DNA of 13,961 nucleotides, from assembly GCA_016302015.1 (NCBI GenBank), contig JAEDOJ010000020.1, positions 1-13,961 of the forward strand, given 5' to 3'. Below are positions 1 through 6,028 of the stretch, one piece after another. Position numbers and translations under genes: made by a program. The DNA comes from Oscillospiraceae bacterium (GTDB lineage Bacteria; Bacillota_A; Clostridia; Oscillospirales; Oscillospiraceae). Within the stretch, counting starts at the first letter, position 1, and every line of letters starts with the position of its first letter. The notes under the pieces are model-generated. The model was not told where the DNA came from and made no database searches. It was given only the letters and a program-made list of their open reading frames with translations.

Positions 1-2380
1 TGATCAACTGGCTGCAGACCGTGCAGGAAATGCTGTGGGTGCCGTCGCCGTTGTCCACAGGAGTTCCCTCGGTATGTCCGGTGGCGGGAACGGCAGTTCC
101 TTCAGAAATGATCTGGCCGCAAACGGTGCAGCTTACCGTGCCGGTAAAGCCATCTTCCGTACAGGTCGGATTCGCAGCGCCTTCCACAGCACCGGGCGTA
201 TGATCCAGCTTGGGGATTGTCTGGCCGGCAGTAACCGTCACGCCGCAAAGGGTACAGACCGTATCACCGGTGTAGCCTTCCGCAGCGCAGGTTGCCTCCG
301 CAGCGTTCACAACGGTGGTATCGGCATGGCTGCAGGGTGCATAGAAGAAGTACAGATCCGTTCCTGCGGTAGCATTGACGCCGAAGGCGGTGCCGTTGAA
401 GGTCAGGTAACGGTAGATGCCGTCAGCTTCCTGGTTGTTGGCCAGGGTGAAGGTATTCTCAGCGGTGCCCGCAGCGAAGACCATGGTTCCGTTCTGATTC
501 GAGGTGGTAACACGGATCTTGGAGCTGTTCAGATGCAGGCAGGCGGTGGAAGTTGCATAGAACGCAAGACCTTCATAGGAATTGTAAACAGCATCCTTCG
601 CAGTGAAGATGACGTTCTCAGCGGGATTGACCAGCTTCAGGCCGTCGGCGGTTTCCACAACGACTACGCTTGCGCCGGCAGAAGCGGAAGCGTTAGCGTC
701 CGCAGTGGTCAGGGCGAAGTAGTTGCCATCGGCGTCTTTTGCCACAATGACATATTGGTTGCCCGCAACGGGAGCGGTGGTGGAAAGATCATAGGTAACG
801 GAAGTAACAGCGGTGCCGCAGTTATCGCAGGCGCCGTCCAGATTGTTGTCCACATGGCCGGTGGCCGGGAGGACGGTATCTGCCAGAGCGATCTCGTTCA
901 GAGCATCGGCATCAGAGAAGTACTTATCGCAGAAGGTGCAATGCCAGTAGGCAATGTTGCCGTCCTCGGTGCAGGTAGCCGCCTTGGCTTCCACAGCGTC
1001 CATATCGGCATGGAAGCAGTCGGGAGGCAGTTCAGGGTCGACATCCCCGCCGCCACTGGTGCCGGAAGCAGAGGTGTAAACCAGGATGGAGCCGGAAGCG
1101 TAGGCGCTGAAAATGGGAGTGCTGCCGTTTGCGTTGTAGTTCATGTACTTGCGGCTATTGGTTCCCTGTGCCACAGCGGCGAAGCTGCCGTCTGCATTGG
1201 CGGTAAAGGCCCAGGTTGCGTTCCCGTCCACGCTGGCCTGAGATCTCAGGTAGTTCTTGGAAGAGGAGGCCGCATAGAGGTAGAGACCGTCGGCGGTCTT
1301 GAGAGCAAAGCCGCCTTCCGCAGCCGTGAGGGTCAGGTAGGCAACCGCCTCCGGATCAGCGGTGATGGTGCCGTCCTCGTTGAGGGTGATTGCCACAGCG
1401 GCACGGTTGTTGTTGTTCTGGGTGACGCTGATGGCATGGGTCTTAGCGGTGTTGACAACGATAACCACGTCATCCGCCTTCATGGTGGCGGGATCCGTCA
1501 CCAGCGTAAACGTCATGTTGGCAGGCTGTGCAAAGCCGCAAACGGAGCAGACGCCGTCTTCGCCATACTGATGTCCCTGTGCGGTGAGCACCGTGGTCTC
1601 AGCGGCGCCACAGACCGTGCAGGTAACCACGCTGGAGCCGTCCTCGGTGCAGGTAGCAGCGGTGACCACCGGCTCGCCAAAGGTGTGAGGCAGCTTTTCA
1701 ATGGCATCCTCCCAGCTATAGCCGCAGGCGGTGCAGGTCAGTTTGGCAGTGCCCGCTGCGGAGCAGGTAGCGGGAGTGATGACCTCGGTGGTGTACTCCT
1801 CATGGGTGCAGGAGCCTTCCGCCGCAACGGCGTACAGCTCAAATGCATGGACATAATTGCCCAGATTGTTGGTGTTGACCTTCAGAGCACGGACGTTGGT
1901 GCCGTTGACCGCCAGCATCATGGTGGGGGACGCCTCTGTGGAGTAGAACTCAAACAGGCCGGACTCATTCTTGGTCACTGCCCAGTTGCAGTTGTCGTCC
2001 GCAGTGTCCACCGCTGCGATGCCGTTGGTGCCCGCAGTCCACTTCAGATACTTACCTTCGCTGGTCTGAATGGTGCAGAAGCCGGTTTCGGCATTCATGG
2101 TGATGGTTTTTACCAATTCGGTGCTTTCGGTAGCAAGGACATCGCCGGTGATTGTATAGCCGGTGGTGACAGCAGGCAGAGAGCTGCTGGTGACCGTGCT
2201 GCCGAAGGAGGTCTTATTGCCGCTGGTTTTGTCTGTGTAGATCATCACATACTCGCCATCGACAATGGTGTCGCCGCTGTAAACGCTGTAGGACGCAGCG
2301 CTGGCAGTGGTTGCAAGTCCCGCAAGCATGGTCACAACCATAGCAACTGCGAGAAGCATGCTAAGAACTCTTTTCTTCAT
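1..2380 (-). CDS. Large secreted surface protein with repeated CxxCG modules (3' end outside window)
   Basis: The reading frame is open from ATG at 2380 to the left edge, giving 793 residues plus one base with no stop, so the C-terminus is missing. An AAAAGGAG ribosome binding site (2388-2395) lies 7 nt before the ATG. Residues 1-29 are a typical signal peptide: MKKR, a hydrophobic core, then ASA before AS. After it come three broadly similar blocks of about 150 residues (about 30-185, 285-437 and 527-682). They are rich in Thr, Ala, Gly and aromatic residues, with phrases such as GKYLKW, GLYLYA and GNYFAL that suggest all-beta, lectin-like or trefoil-like domains; this fold is a guess. Between them are Cys modules of the form TCTEDG-x(6-7)-CxxCG: Cys 206/216/219, 244/254/257, 278/281, 470/481/484, 518/521, 698/709/712, 740/751/754 and 786/789. 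Such modules are frequent in surface proteins of gut Clostridia; their function is not known to me. The protein is probably exported and wall- or matrix-associated, but any anchor (LPxTG, SLH) would lie beyond the window. Confidence 0.88.
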   Translation of the reverse strand, partial: MKKRVLSMLLAVAMVVTMLAGLATTASAASYSVYSGDTIVDGEYVMIYTDKTSGNKTSFGSTVTSSSLPAVTTGYTITGDVLATESTELVKTITMNAETGFCTIQTSEGKYLKWTAGTNGIAAVDTADDNCNWAVTKNESGLFEFYSTEASPTMMLAVNGTNVRALKVNTNNLGNYVHAFELYAVAAEGSCTHEEYTTEVITPATCSAAGTAKLTCTACGYSWEDAIEKLPHTFGEPVVTAATCTEDGSSVVTCTVCGAAETTVLTAQGHQYGEDGVCSVCGFAQPANMTFTLVTDPATMKADDVVIVVNTAKTHAISVTQNNNNRAAVAITLNEDGTITADPEAVAYLTLTAAEGGFALKTADGLYLYAASSSKNYLRSQASVDGNATWAFTANADGSFAAVAQGTNSRKYMNYNANGSTPIFSAYASGSILVYTSASGTSGGGDVDPELPPDCFHADMDAVEAKAATCTEDGNIAYWHCTFCDKYFSDADALNEIALADTVLPATGHVDNNLDGACDNCGTAVTSVTYDLSTTAPVAGNQYVIVAKDADGNYFALTTADANASASAGASVVVVETADGLKLVNPAENVIFTAKDAVYNSYEGLAFYATSTACLHLNSSKIRVTTSNQNGTMVFAAGTAENTFTLANNQEADGIYRYLTFNGTAFGVNATAGTDLYFFYAPCSHADTTVVNAAEATCAAEGYTGDTVCTLCGVTVTAGQTIPKLDHTPGAVEGAANPTCTEDGFTGTVSCTVCGQIISEGTAVPATGHTEGTPVDNGDGTHSISCTVCSQLI

Positions 2381-2471
2381 GTGCTTTCTCCTTTTCAATA
2401 ATTCTATTTGGGGCACTATGCTTGGGGAGGGATTGGGCATTTTGCGCAAGTCTGCGCTTTTAACCTATGAA

Positions 2472-2500
2472 AGTATAACATGAACTGATGCAACAATCAA
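2472..2500 (-). promoter_or_regulatory. Promoter of the secreted surface protein gene
   Basis: Read on the minus strand: a -35 box TTGATT (2500-2495), a 17-bp spacer, and a -10 box TATACT (2477-2472) preceded by an extended TGT. Transcription would start near 2465, leaving a leader of about 85 nt. A small hairpin (GCGCA/TGCGC with a 4-nt loop, 2444-2457) lies close to the 5' end of that leader. The assignment rests on sequence match alone. Confidence 0.7.
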
Positions 2501-2651
2501 GGACTTCTCTTTTATTTCTTTCCCTCACGAAGTAATCCAGTTGTTTTTGGCAAATTCATCCACCTTTTTGGATAATTTTTTCCTGTGTTTCGGCCAGTAC
2601 AGAGGACATTTTCCAGCCCCGAAAATGTTTCTGTAAAATGAGGGAAATCTC

Positions 2652-2680
2652 TTGTTTTTTCCTCCCGTAATTAGTATAAT
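2652..2680 (+). promoter_or_regulatory. Promoter of ruvX
   Basis: A -35 box TTGTTT (2652-2657), a 17-bp spacer and a perfect -10 box TATAAT (2675-2680). The predicted start, near 2687, falls inside an exact 8-bp tandem repeat TAAGTTAT (2681-2696). An AAGGAG ribosome binding site follows at 2705-2710, 6 nt before the ATG. Confidence 0.75.
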
Positions 2681-2716
2681 TAAGTTATTAAGTTATGAAT
2701 TTTTAAGGAGAACGCT

Positions 2717-3130
2717 ATGAAAGTTCTTGCCATTGATTACGGCGACGCACGAACCGGGATCGCTATTTCCGATTCCATGGGCATGATTGTAGGCCAGACC
2801 ACCGTCATTCACAGCAGAAATCCCCAAAAAACCGCAGAAGAAATCGCCAGACTGGTCAACCAGTCCGGCGCTGAATGTCTTGTGATGGGGTTCCCCAGAA
2901 ATATGGATGGCAGCGAAGGGCCCCGTGCGGAATTATATAAGGAGTTCGCCGCGCTTCTGGAGCAGACCTGCGGCATGAAGGTCAATCTCTGGGACGAACG
3001 CCGCACCACGGTGGAGGCGCACAACATTCTTTCCAACTGCAACTACCACGGCAAAAAACGGAAAAACACCGTGGACGCCGTGGCAGCCTCTCTGATTTTG
3101 GAGGGTTATCTGGCCTTCCTCTCCCGGTAA
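2717..3130 (+). CDS. ruvX: Putative pre-16S rRNA nuclease / Holliday junction resolvase-like protein RuvX (YqgF)
   Basis: At 137 residues this has the full length and all the motifs of the RuvX/YqgF RNase H-fold family. The N-terminal strand carries DYGDARTG with Asp7. The middle has GFPRNMDGSEG (58-68). WDERRTT (92-98) supplies Glu94, and DAVAASLILEGYL (120-132) supplies Asp120. Asp7, Glu94 and Asp120 correspond to the family's metal-binding acidic residues. The family is essential in several bacteria; it has been linked to maturation of the 5' end of 16S rRNA and, by homology, to Holliday junction resolution. The protein is cytoplasmic. The gene has its own promoter and is not in an operon here, although in Bacillus subtilis it sits next to the DUF1292 gene yrzB. 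Its last 25 bases overlap the end of the convergent membrane protein gene, and no terminator is visible. Confidence 0.95.
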   Translation: MKVLAIDYGDARTGIAISDSMGMIVGQTTVIHSRNPQKTAEEIARLVNQSGAECLVMGFPRNMDGSEGPRAELYKEFAALLEQTCGMKVNLWDERRTTVEAHNILSNCNYHGKKRKNTVDAVAASLILEGYLAFLSR

Positions 3131-3474
3131 AACAGTTCTTTCAGTCCTACTAAAATCAAAAAACCGCCGAACAGCTTGTGCAGCAGTTCCGTATCCATTG
3201 CCGTTGCCAGGAATGCCGCTCCCGCGGCGCAGAGACTCCCGGCAATTGCCGCAGGAATCACGGTGCGCCAGTTGATCAGGCGGTTTTTTATGTGAAAAAT
3301 CAGCGCGGCGGCGGCGGTAGGAAGGAAATACAGCAGGTTGATCCCCTGCGCGGTTCGCTGGGCAACGCCCATAACTGCGGTCATCCAGACCACCAGGAGG
3401 GTTCCTCCCCCAACTCCCAGCCCGGAGAATACGCCACAGACGATGCCGGCAAGACCGGCTGCGACCCAGCTCAT
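3106..3474 (-). CDS. Half-size TauE/SafE (TSUP) family membrane protein, second of pair
   Basis: This is a 122-residue membrane protein with four hydrophobic segments: about 1-30, 44-64, 71-93 and 98-117. The N-terminus contains the TSUP signature in the form GLAGIVCGVFSGLGVGGG, which full-length TauE/SafE proteins of about 250 residues carry once per half. I chose the ATG at 3474 because it overlaps the stop of the upstream gene as ATGA (3474-3471), the usual sign of translational coupling; no good ribosome binding site precedes it. A longer in-frame start at 3663 would place an unrelated, non-membrane sequence in front and overlap most of the upstream gene. TSUP proteins move sulfite, sulfonates or related organic anions across the membrane, but the substrate cannot be read from the sequence. 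It probably forms a hetero-oligomer with its partner. The end overlaps ruvX by 25 bp. Confidence 0.85.
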   Translation of the reverse strand: MSWVAAGLAGIVCGVFSGLGVGGGTLLVVWMTAVMGVAQRTAQGINLLYFLPTAAAALIFHIKNRLINWRTVIPAAIAGSLCAAGAAFLATAMDTELLHKLFGGFLILVGLKELFYRERKAR

Positions 3475-3836
3475 AGGAGCAATTGGCGCAGGCCGCCCCA
3501 GAGGATGAACAGCCCCAAAACCCGGTGAAGCCACTTGGTCGGCAGCTTTTTCAGGATCAGCCCGGCGATAGCTCCCCCCATTGCGCCACCGATGAGATAA
3601 GGAACCGCATCCAGCGCAAAGGAATCCCCCTGCAGCAAATATACCCCTGCGGAAACCATGCACATGGGCAGGATAACGCAGACGCTGGAGGCAAAGATCT
3701 CATGCTGGCTCAGGTCTGTTGTATGCTCCAGAAGGGGCAGTAATGCCATTCCTCCCCCTGCACCAAACAGGCCGTTGACGAGGCCCGCCGCGCCTCCGGA
3801 AATTGCCGCACCGTATTTTTTGAGTGCCTCTTTCAA
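3471..3836 (-). CDS. Half-size TauE/SafE (TSUP) family membrane protein, first of pair (TTG start)
   Basis: This is a 121-residue membrane protein with four hydrophobic segments. It starts with KEALKKYG followed by the TSUP motif GGAAGLVNGLFGAGGG. I chose the TTG at 3836 because GGAGGGG (3842-3848, minus strand) lies at ideal distance before it, and because the result matches its partner in length and layout. ATG codons further upstream (3893, 3935) would add a non-hydrophobic tail without a good ribosome binding site. The stop overlaps the next ATG by 4 bp, so the two halves are almost certainly made together. Together they rebuild the two-fold repeat of one normal TSUP transporter (8 segments, about 243 residues). 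The transported anion is unknown. No sulfur-metabolism gene is adjacent. Confidence 0.83.
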   Translation of the reverse strand: MKEALKKYGAAISGGAAGLVNGLFGAGGGMALLPLLEHTTDLSQHEIFASSVCVILPMCMVSAGVYLLQGDSFALDAVPYLIGGAMGGAIAGLILKKLPTKWLHRVLGLFILWGGLRQLLL

Positions 3837-3841
3837 AGAAT

Positions 3842-3848
3842 CCCCTCC
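3842..3848 (-). promoter_or_regulatory. Ribosome binding site that supports the TTG start at 3836
   Basis: The minus strand reads GGAGGGG here, with 5-9 nt to the TTG depending on which bases pair. No comparable site precedes the upstream in-frame ATG codons. This is the main reason for the shorter start of the first TSUP gene. Confidence 0.7.
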
Positions 3849-3891
3849 GTTCTCTATGGCCAGTTTCCCCCAAAGCGGCGGTTTTATTCCA

Positions 3892-3921
3892 TTCATATCC
3901 CACCCGCGCCGGGAATATACT
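3892..3921 (+). promoter_or_regulatory. Possible promoter of the tandem OB-fold gene
   Basis: A -10 box TATACT (3916-3921) with a weak -35 TTCATA (3892-3897) at an 18-bp spacing. A GAGGTGG ribosome binding site (3941-3947) follows, just before the ATG at 3952. I could not find a clear promoter for the divergent TSUP pair in the same 115-bp gap. Confidence 0.4.
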
Positions 3922-3951
3922 CTCCCATAAGACATTGAACGAGGTGGGACA

Positions 3952-4560
3952 ATGGATCAAATCGCAAATCATATCACGCTGACAGGGTGCCTGGCCTCTG
4001 CGCCGGAATACTCACACACCAATCACGGGCGGAGTTTCTACTCTTTTTACATAGAAACCGCCCGTTTGTCCGGCGCTATTGACCGTTTGCAGATTCTGGC
4101 GCCGGAAGAGCTGCTGGGCAACACCCCTGCGGAAGAAGGCAGCGGCATCCATATCGAGGGACAGATTCGTTCCTTCAACAACCGGTCATCCTACGGACGC
4201 AAGCTGATCATCTCCGTTTTGGCGGAACAGATGGAGGTCTCGGACGCACCCCATGACAATCAGGTTTCTCTCCGGGGCATTATCTGCAAGGACCCCATTT
4301 ACCGCAGGACTCCCTTAGGCCGGGAAATCTGCGACGTCATGCTGGCGGTAAACCGTCTTTATCGCCGGGCGGATTACCTGCCCTGTATTCTCTGGGGGCG
4401 CTGCGCTCAGGAGGTTTCCGTCTATCCTGTAGGCACGCCGCTTGCTGTGAACGGCAGGCTGCAAAGCCGGGACTATATCAAAATGGTAGACGGAGTTGCG
4501 GAGCAGCGCACCGCCTATGAAATCTCCGCCATCTCTGCCCAACTGGCAGAGCTGCCGTAG
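3952..4560 (+). CDS. Single-stranded DNA-binding-like protein with two OB folds
   Basis: The protein has 202 residues and appears to be two SSB/PriB-like OB domains in one chain. Domain 1 spans about 6-96: NHITLTGCLASAPEYSHT, then FYSFYIETARLSG, then IHIEGQIRSF. Domain 2 spans about 104-200: NQVSLRGIICKDPIYRRT, then ICDVMLAVNRLYRRADYLPC, then GTPLAVNGRLQSRDYI. Each follows the SSB order: a first strand of the type 'N-V-L-G-x-L', a Ser/Thr-Gly-rich turn, a strand of the type 'F-x-L-A-V', and a late 'V-x-G-R-L-Q-S-R' strand. Canonical SSB has one OB fold plus a disordered acidic tail ending in DIPF-like residues. This protein lacks that tail, so it is not the housekeeping SSB. Likely roles are ssDNA binding in replication, repair or recombination; this is inferred from fold resemblance. 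It has a strong ribosome binding site and its own terminator. Confidence 0.75.
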   Translation: MDQIANHITLTGCLASAPEYSHTNHGRSFYSFYIETARLSGAIDRLQILAPEELLGNTPAEEGSGIHIEGQIRSFNNRSSYGRKLIISVLAEQMEVSDAPHDNQVSLRGIICKDPIYRRTPLGREICDVMLAVNRLYRRADYLPCILWGRCAQEVSVYPVGTPLAVNGRLQSRDYIKMVDGVAEQRTAYEISAISAQLAELP

Positions 4561-4562
4561 CA

Positions 4563-4595
4563 AAAGAGGCTGCCTCGGTGAGGCAGCCTCTTTCT
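4563..4595. terminator. Bidirectional terminator between convergent genes
   Basis: A perfect 14-bp inverted repeat, AAAGAGGCTGCCTC (4563-4576) and GAGGCAGCCTCTTT (4580-4593), with a 3-nt loop GGT. The plus strand ends in TTTCT; the minus strand ends in TTTTG. It starts 3 nt after the plus-strand stop and 14 nt after the minus-strand stop at 4609, so it can serve both genes. Confidence 0.88.
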
Positions 4596-4608
4596 ATACC
4601 CTATGGAA

Positions 4609-4875
4609 TTACACAGGCTCATCCATCAGCCGGTCAAACTCCGCCGCAACCCGGTCAAAGTCCTCCTCAGGGATGTCCAGCAATTCAAAATCGTCATCGG
4701 TGGGCACGTAGCCGTACAGATAGACGTCATTGGTGTCGTCAAAGGCTTCCAGAGCAATGTACTGCTTGTCGTCCAGATCAAACACACCCATAATGCCGCA
4801 TTCAAAGCTCTCGCCGTCATCGAATTCCAACGTGATGATCTCGTCCTCAGAGTACTGTGCGCGCTTATCTTCCAT
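4609..4875 (-). CDS. DUF1292 family protein (YrzB-like)
   Basis: This small, very acidic 88-residue protein matches DUF1292. It has ITLEFDDGESFECGIMGVF (14-32), then DDKQYIALEAFD (35-46), VYLYGYV (51-57), and an acidic DIPEEDFDRVAAEFDRLMDE tail. The family is widespread in Firmicutes and its function is unknown; the Bacillus subtilis member YrzB is encoded next to ruvX. A TAGGAGGA site (4883-4890) lies 7 nt before the ATG. It has its own promoter just past the mutY stop, so it may be made independently of mutY, although read-through from mutY is possible. It ends at the shared bidirectional hairpin. Confidence 0.88.
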   Translation of the reverse strand: MEDKRAQYSEDEIITLEFDDGESFECGIMGVFDLDDKQYIALEAFDDTNDVYLYGYVPTDDDFELLDIPEEDFDRVAAEFDRLMDEPV

Positions 4876-4907
4876 TGATAAATCCTCCTATGATGGAATG
4901 TATGTTC

Positions 4908-4936
4908 AGTATAGCCTGTTTCCCCGGAAAGTGCAA
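4908..4936 (-). promoter_or_regulatory. Promoter of the DUF1292 gene
   Basis: Minus strand: -35 box TTGCAC (4936-4931), 17-bp spacer, -10 box TATACT (4913-4908). It fits in the 63-bp gap between the mutY stop and the DUF1292 ATG. Transcription would start near 4901. Confidence 0.72.
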
Positions 4937-4938
4937 GC

Positions 4939-5961
4939 CTATTCTTCAAGAAATTGTCGATAAGCTGTGGGAAGGCCGATTTTTTCCTCCAGCTCCTCCC
5001 GGGTGACCCAGAGAAAGTCCCCTTCCTCCCCGCAGTCCAGATAACAGCCTGTGAGGTTCCACTGGACGTGGGTAAAAATATGGGTGCGGGCTACGGTTTT
5101 CCGAATGTTCTTCGGGTGGACGCCCCAGCGTTCCGCCTGTTCCAGCATTTGAGCCACCGTCAGCTTTCCTTCCGCATCCGGAAGCTGCCACAGTCCCGCC
5201 AGCAAGCCCCGATCCGGCCGCTTGCAGACCGCCGTTTTTTCTCCCCGGCGAAGGACAAAAACCGTTCGTTCCTCCTGCTTTCGGGGCTTTTTCTTCTCTT
5301 TTACAGGGTAGGAAAGCTGTGTGCCCCGCTGTCTTGCCTGACACAGGTCCGCCAACGGACAGCTTTCACAGGCAGGGGCTCCATTGGGCAGGCAGACCGT
5401 GGCTCCCAGTTCCATGAGCGCCTGTGTAAAGTCCCCGCACCGTCCCTTGGGATAGATTTTCTCCAAACGAAGGGCTGTTTCCTTTTTGGTTTTCTCCTCC
5501 GTAATCGGTGCGTCCCAGGCCAGAAGTCTGGTGATCACCCGGAGAACATTTCCGTCCACCGCGGGAATGGGCAGGTCAAAGCAAATTGAAGAAATGGCTC
5601 CCGTGGTGTAAGCGCCGATGCCGGGCAGGGCTCGGATTTCCTCCGGGGTTTCCGGGAAACGCCCCCCGTGCCGGGTCATGATCAGCCTCGCCGCCTTTTG
5701 TAAATTCCGGACACGGCTGTAATAGCCCAGCCCCTCCCATAATTTCAGCAGCTCGTTTTCCTCTGCCGCCGCCAGCGCCTGAATGGTGGGAAGCCGGTTT
5801 AAGAACCGCTGGTAATATCCCTTTACCGCTTCCACCCTGGTCTGCTGGAGCATGATCTCCGACAGCCAGATATGGTAAGGCTCCCGATCCCGCCGCCAGG
5901 GCAAGTCCCGTTGATGCTCCTCAAACCACGGCAGCAGCTTTTGAGGCAGTTGATTCAGCAT
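4939..5961 (-). CDS. mutY: A/G-specific adenine DNA glycosylase MutY
   Basis: MutY removes adenine mispaired with 8-oxoguanine and so prevents G:C to T:A mutations. The 340-residue protein has the complete layout. The catalytic Glu35 lies in WLSEIMLQQTRV. The helix-hairpin-helix is LPGIGAYTTGA (112-122). The catalytic Asp136 lies in PAVDGNVLRV. A 4Fe-4S cluster loop uses Cys190, Cys198, Cys201 and Cys207. The first cysteine gap is 7 residues, not the 6 of Escherichia coli. Residues about 230-335 form the NUDIX-like domain that recognises 8-oxoG. The ATG is preceded by AAGGAGAAGGAGC. The gene lies 67 bp downstream of the exonuclease gene on the same strand and is probably co-transcribed with it. 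A weak internal promoter-like pair (TTCATC, 17 bp, TATAAG) occurs in that gap, but I do not list it as a feature. Confidence 0.96.
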   Translation of the reverse strand: MLNQLPQKLLPWFEEHQRDLPWRRDREPYHIWLSEIMLQQTRVEAVKGYYQRFLNRLPTIQALAAAEENELLKLWEGLGYYSRVRNLQKAARLIMTRHGGRFPETPEEIRALPGIGAYTTGAISSICFDLPIPAVDGNVLRVITRLLAWDAPITEEKTKKETALRLEKIYPKGRCGDFTQALMELGATVCLPNGAPACESCPLADLCQARQRGTQLSYPVKEKKKPRKQEERTVFVLRRGEKTAVCKRPDRGLLAGLWQLPDAEGKLTVAQMLEQAERWGVHPKNIRKTVARTHIFTHVQWNLTGCYLDCGEEGDFLWVTREELEEKIGLPTAYRQFLEE

Positions 5962-6028
5962 GCTCCTTCTCCTTGCTCAAAAACGCCCGCTTATACCGGT
6001 ACTCTGCATCTTGATGAAAGAATCCGTA

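Larger units (their letters stand above)
2381..2716. other. Divergent intergenic region between the surface protein gene and ruvX
   Basis: This 336-bp AT-rich stretch separates two genes pointing away from each other. It holds a promoter for each gene and both ribosome binding sites. The central part (about 2505-2645) shows no convincing ORF, terminator or known RNA. I found no coding signal on either strand. Confidence 0.75.

Noticed and set aside
35..2401. A 788-codon open frame on the plus strand opposite the surface protein gene
   Set aside because: Its translation is low-complexity (Gly, Ala, Val, Arg rich) with no family resemblance, and it has no ribosome binding site. The minus-strand frame has a signal peptide, a ribosome binding site, a promoter and regular domain repeats. 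The plus frame is a by-product of GC-rich codon use.
3475..3663. A longer N-terminus for the second TSUP protein, starting at 3663
   Set aside because: The extra residues are hydrophilic and Cys/Gly/Arg rich, unlike the family. They lie out of frame on top of the first TSUP gene. The ATGA overlap gives a better start at 3474.
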